DNA of 18,297 bases from Hyphomicrobiales bacterium (lineage in GTDB: Bacteria > Pseudomonadota > Alphaproteobacteria > Rhizobiales > Beijerinckiaceae). Positions within the stretch are counted from its first letter, which is position 1; every line of letters begins with the position of its first letter. Below the pieces are notes generated by a model. That model ran no database searches and was not told the DNA's origin. It saw only the letters and a program-made list of their open reading frames with translations. Below are positions 15,135 to 18,297 of this stretch, in pieces. A program made the position numbers and the translations under genes. The DNA lies in contig PLUH01000229.1 of the NCBI GenBank assembly GCA_003164825.1, positions 1-18,297 on the forward strand, written 5' to 3'.

Positions 15135-15989
15135 TCAGGCGGCCTCGGCGACGACCGGGTTGCGGAGCACGCCGATTCCGCTGATCTCCACTTCGGCGAC
15201 GTCGCCCGGGCGCATGAAGAGCGGCGGGTTGCGCCTCCAGCCCACGCCGCCGCACGTCCCGGACACGATCACGTCGCCGGGCAGCAGCGGCAGGATGATG
15301 GAGATATAGGCGATCAGCTCGGCGACCGGCGTGATCATGAGGTCGGTCGTGGTGTGCTGGACGATCTGGCCATTCAGCCGCGTCTCCAGCGTAAGCCGCG
15401 AGGGATCAGGAATCTCGTCCGCGGTCACGAGCCAGGGGCCGAAACCGCCGGTGCCGGCGAAGCTCTTGCCCGCAAGGAACTGGCTGGTGTGGCGCTGCCA
15501 GTCACGGATGCTGCCTTCGTTGTAGCAGGAATACCCCGCCACATGCTCAAGCGCGCGCTCGGCCGGGATGTGGCGCCCACCGTTGCCGATCACCACCGCG
15601 AGCTCGCCTTCGTAGTCGAACTCGTCCGACACTTTGGGCTTCACCAGCGGCCGCAGATGGCCGACCTGGCTGCCGGCGAACCTTGCGAACAGCGTCGGCT
15701 TCTCGGTCACCGTTCGGCCGGTCTCTTCGACATGGGCGCGATAGTTGAGGCCGACGCAGATGATCTTGTCGGGGTCGGGGATTACGGGGGCCAGTTCGAG
15801 CCCCTCGAGCTCGATGTCGGGCGCGGCGTCACGCGCAACGCGCTGGGCTTCGGCCAAGGCGCCCGCGGCGAGCAGCGCCCGCAACGTCGCCCGGCGGTCG
15901 CCGAGGCGCGAGCCGAGGTCGATCACCCCGCCGCCCTTCACCACGCCGTAGCTGGGGCGGCCTTGAGAGACGAAAGAGACGAGCTTCAC
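15135..15989 (-). CDS. Fumarylacetoacetate hydrolase (FAH) family protein
   Basis: A 284-residue enzyme of the family's usual length. Members hydrolyse, hydrate or decarboxylate beta-diketo or oxo acids with a divalent metal. The core begins at DKIICVGLNYRAHVEETG (about 74-91). Metal ligands are Glu127 and Glu129 in DYEGELAVVIG, plus an acidic residue in CYNEGSIRDWQ, where Glu158 replaces the usual Asp. Lys175 lies in GKSFAGTGGFGPW, and the late loop SGTCGGVGW has Cys where Pro is common. The start is GTG at 15989, with GGAGG five bases upstream. The frame is intact, unlike both neighbours, which are relics of an aromatic hydroxylase and an extradiol dioxygenase. That context suggests a step in meta-cleavage product breakdown, but the substrate is not known. 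Confidence 0.88.
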   Translation of the reverse strand: MKLVSFVSQGRPSYGVVKGGGVIDLGSRLGDRRATLRALLAAGALAEAQRVARDAAPDIELEGLELAPVIPDPDKIICVGLNYRAHVEETGRTVTEKPTLFARFAGSQVGHLRPLVKPKVSDEFDYEGELAVVIGNGGRHIPAERALEHVAGYSCYNEGSIRDWQRHTSQFLAGKSFAGTGGFGPWLVTADEIPDPSRLTLETRLNGQIVQHTTTDLMITPVAELIAYISIILPLLPGDVIVSGTCGGVGWRRNPPLFMRPGDVAEVEISGIGVLRNPVVAEAA

Positions 15990-16023
15990 GAGTTCCTCCG
16001 GCGGTTGCGCAATGAGCGGCTGT

Positions 16024-16296
16024 TCAGATGGCGGCGAGCGTGTTCAGGTCCTGGATCGAGCGGGCGGCGCCGAGCACGGCCCGGAGGCGCCGGCGCCGCG
16101 CGAGCGCCAGCCGCGGGCAGCCAGACTTGCGGCTCGGGCGCGTCGTCGGGCGCCACCATGACCTTGCGATCGGCGAGGCGCTTGAGGTCTCCGGCGGCAG
16201 GCTCGCAATGAAGTCGGGCCGCAGCAGGGCGGCGAACCGCTAGCCGACCCAATCATCCAGCCTTGCGCCCTCGGCGAGATGAGGTTCAGGAGCGAT
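16024..16296 (-). pseudogene. Decayed 3' end of an MhpA-like FAD aromatic hydroxylase gene
   Basis: The minus strand carries pieces of a coherent C-terminus in shifting frames. One frame reads APEPHLAEGARLDDWVG, a TAG at 16240-16242, then RFAALLRPDFIASLPPE. A one-base loss near 16187 moves the sense to the next frame (VMVAPDDAPEPQVWLP). A one-base gain near 16110 restores the first frame, which ends in RAVLGAARSIQDLNTLAAI and TGA at 16024. The pattern (AP-P-L-dG--LDD, then a thioredoxin-like domain, then a short helical tail) fits 3-(3-hydroxyphenyl)propionate hydroxylase-type flavoproteins; the 'VRPDRY' element expected after RAVL appears deleted. The FAD domain is gone. The assignment to this family is from memory of its C-terminal pattern and is moderate at best. 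Confidence 0.5.
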
Positions 16297-18297
16297 CTAT
16301 ATCCCCTCAAAGCGCTCTCGCACCCGGCCTTCGTGAGCAACCGGGCTAAGCTCATCGAGAAGCCGGCGCGCGTCTTTCAAGTCGGGCGTGTCAAACCCTT
16401 CCGTGAACCAGTCGTACACATTTTTGAGCACTTTCAGGCCTTCCGGTGATCTGCCCTGGCTCGACAGAAGACGCGCCAAACTGGTTGCGGCCCTCAACTC
16501 CCAAGCTTTCGCCTGCTGACCGCGAGCGACCTCCAAACTCTTCTGGAAACTTGCTTCGGCGGCGGCGAGCGCGCCGGCGCCGCCTCGTCGCAGCAACAGC
16601 TCTCCCTTGAACCGGTGCGTTTCCGCTTCATAGTAGCGCTCCTCCGTCTCCTCGACGTGCGACAACGCCTCTTCGATGGCTGCCAAACCTTCGTCGATTC
16701 GACCAATCTTCGCCAAGAGTTCGCCTCTCAGTCCGAGAAGCCAAGACAGCCCCAGCCTCGCTCCGGTCGCGCGGTAGCCATGCAGCCCTTTTTCATACAT
16801 GCGAAATCCAAGTTCACTTTCGCCTCGTTGGTCCAACAGCCAACCCTTGAGGATAGAACCCAGCGTCCACCAGTAAGGAAATCCGTGCGCGGTTGCGTGG
16901 GCAATGTTCTTGTCGGCCCACTCTTCAGCAAGGTCGACCTCGCGCCGCACCTGATAAAGCAACCCGTGCATGCCCTGGGCCTGGGCCAATGTAAGGGGCA
17001 TCGACAGGGTTTGCGCGAGGGACACAGCCTCATTGCTGCACGCCAGCGCGCGATCCGCGTAGCCAAGAATCGACAGGGTCCTTGCGAGATAGGCGAAACT
17101 CGCCGCTCTCGAGTGACCGGCGTACTGAAAGGTCTTCAGTGGTCCCTCTCCGACTACGTGAGCCAAGCCCTCCGTGAAATGCGCCTCGGACGTTCGAAAT
17201 TCGCCGAGGTAGATCGATATCTGGCCCACAATCGTTCGGCCTTCGATCAAATATTCGTTGTTCTCGCTGCCGAAACTCAATAAGCGCTGTCCGAGTCTTA
17301 GAGCCCTCTTATAATCAGCGCGCACGTTATAGCATGTTGATTCCCCTCTAAGCGCCGCAATAAGATGAAAATCATCGCCAATCCGTTCGCTGAGCTCTCG
17401 TGCTCTTCCGTAAGCTTGCGCTGCATCGTCAGATGCATACCCCTTGGTTGCTTGAAGCGAGACGCCAAGGGCTAACCGCAAGGGCGCCTCTTGCTTCGCG
17501 CGTTCGAGGCTATCTGGCAGAGATTCGACGAGGCGGATCGCGGCGCGAATGTTGTTTATCGCTTCAGCATGTGCAGAGCGCTGTATCGCCTGCTGTCCCG
17601 CTCGCCCCAGATATTCGACGGCTTTGCCGACGTTGTCACTGTGCGAGTAATGATGCGCGAGACGGCTGAGTTCGTCGCCGACGTTGTCGTCGAGCTTTGC
17701 CTCCAGCGCTTCACCGACGCGCTCGTGCAACAGTTTTCGACGTTCGATTAGCAGCGAGTTGTAAGCAACCTCCTGAGTTAGAGCGTGCTTGAATATGTAA
17801 TCGTTCTCGACTAACCCTTGCTGCCTATAGATGAACTCCGCGGATTCAAGTTCCACCAGGATCAAGTCCAATTCAGACTTTAATCCGGAAGCGACTTCGC
17901 GGACGAGGCCAATTGGCGATTTGCGTCCAATCACGGCCAGGGTCTGGAGTAATTCTTTCTGCCTCGCGGAGAGTCGATCGATACGCTCGGCGAGTATGCC
18001 TTGAACCGTCGCCGGCATCCGCAGGTCGCTCAGAGGCTTGATGAGCGTGATCGCTCCGGTCCGCTGAAGCGCGCCCTCTTCGAACAGAGCACGGATCGTT
18101 TCCTCGATGAAGAACGGATTGCCGTTCGTCCTATCGATGATCAGACTTTTCAGCGGGCGCAGTTCAGCAGCGTCCCCAAGCAACGCAGAGAGCAGTTTCT
18201 CGGCGTCGTCGCCGGTCAACGGTTCAAGCCTGTGCTCCAGATAGTGGCTTTTCGCACTCCACTCATGCCGGTACTCGGGGCGATACGTCACCAGCAA
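16297..18297 (-). CDS. AAA-ATPase/TPR regulatory protein, C-terminal part (partial)
   Basis: A frame of 666 residues enters from the right edge without a start, so the N-terminus lies outside the window. The visible part begins inside the end of an AAA/STAND ATPase module (LLVTYRPEYRHEW, then DRTNGNPFFIEETIRALFEEG and MPATVQGILAERIDRLS). A winged-helix-like region follows, with HALTQEVAYNSLLIERRKLL near residues 170-190. From about residue 215 to the end are TPR repeats (for example HYSHSDNVGKAVEYLGRAGQ and LGEFRTSEAHFTEGL). This architecture is well known behind class III adenylate/guanylate cyclase domains and some LuxR or winged-helix regulators; which one applies cannot be seen. Its codon use looks somewhat less GC-biased than the FAH-family gene. 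The stop TAG at 16297 is followed in the same frame by the hydroxylase relic. Confidence 0.85.
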   Translation of the reverse strand: MLVTYRPEYRHEWSAKSHYLEHRLEPLTGDDAEKLLSALLGDAAELRPLKSLIIDRTNGNPFFIEETIRALFEEGALQRTGAITLIKPLSDLRMPATVQGILAERIDRLSARQKELLQTLAVIGRKSPIGLVREVASGLKSELDLILVELESAEFIYRQQGLVENDYIFKHALTQEVAYNSLLIERRKLLHERVGEALEAKLDDNVGDELSRLAHHYSHSDNVGKAVEYLGRAGQQAIQRSAHAEAINNIRAAIRLVESLPDSLERAKQEAPLRLALGVSLQATKGYASDDAAQAYGRARELSERIGDDFHLIAALRGESTCYNVRADYKRALRLGQRLLSFGSENNEYLIEGRTIVGQISIYLGEFRTSEAHFTEGLAHVVGEGPLKTFQYAGHSRAASFAYLARTLSILGYADRALACSNEAVSLAQTLSMPLTLAQAQGMHGLLYQVRREVDLAEEWADKNIAHATAHGFPYWWTLGSILKGWLLDQRGESELGFRMYEKGLHGYRATGARLGLSWLLGLRGELLAKIGRIDEGLAAIEEALSHVEETEERYYEAETHRFKGELLLRRGGAGALAAAEASFQKSLEVARGQQAKAWELRAATSLARLLSSQGRSPEGLKVLKNVYDWFTEGFDTPDLKDARRLLDELSPVAHEGRVRERFEGI

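Overview
The window looks like a GC-rich alphaproteobacterial chromosome, probably Hyphomicrobiales/Rhizobiales. This rests on codon use, a family of very large kinase/AAA/histidine-kinase sensors that is common in that order, and a CUT1 sugar operon with a LacI regulator. No RNA genes, CRISPR arrays, insertion sequences or phage genes were seen.

Left arm (1-2159, + strand): the 3' end of a class II fumarase gene (fumC), a small cupin gene, and mqo (malate:quinone oxidoreductase). Fumarase and Mqo catalyse consecutive TCA steps (fumarate to malate to oxaloacetate, electrons to quinone). The cupin between them is unexplained.

Sugar operon (2263-8406, + strand): a sigma70-like promoter overlaps an 18-bp near-palindrome, followed by a periplasmic sugar-binding protein, two MalF/MalG-type permeases, a LacI-family repressor and a GH127 beta-L-arabinofuranosidase-like enzyme. 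The last three genes each start on an ATGA overlap with the gene before. No ATPase subunit is present. The likely job is uptake of short (perhaps arabinofuranosyl) oligosaccharides from plant material and their hydrolysis in the cytoplasm, with the repressor sensing the sugar.

Middle (8489-14839, - strand): a very small putative membrane peptide, a small secreted protein with two cysteines, and a giant sensor of about 1842 residues. The sensor has a kinase-like domain, an AAA/STAND ATPase, a helical repeat region, GAF, PAS and a histidine kinase. Its Ser/Thr kinase-like domain lacks three hallmark residues and is probably a pseudokinase.

Right arm (15020-18297, - strand): an intact fumarylacetoacetate-hydrolase-family gene sits between two decayed fragments. 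Upstream is the broken 3' end of an MhpA-like FAD hydroxylase; downstream is the 5' stub of an extradiol (VOC) dioxygenase with no ATG start. Together they read as the relic of an aromatic meta-cleavage operon. The window ends inside a second large AAA-TPR regulator, probably a class III cyclase-linked or similar signal protein, whose stop codon abuts the hydroxylase relic in the same frame.

Nothing here is clearly a new defence or mobile system. The best leads are the relic operon, the pseudokinase-headed sensor, the operator/promoter layout and the tiny membrane ORF.
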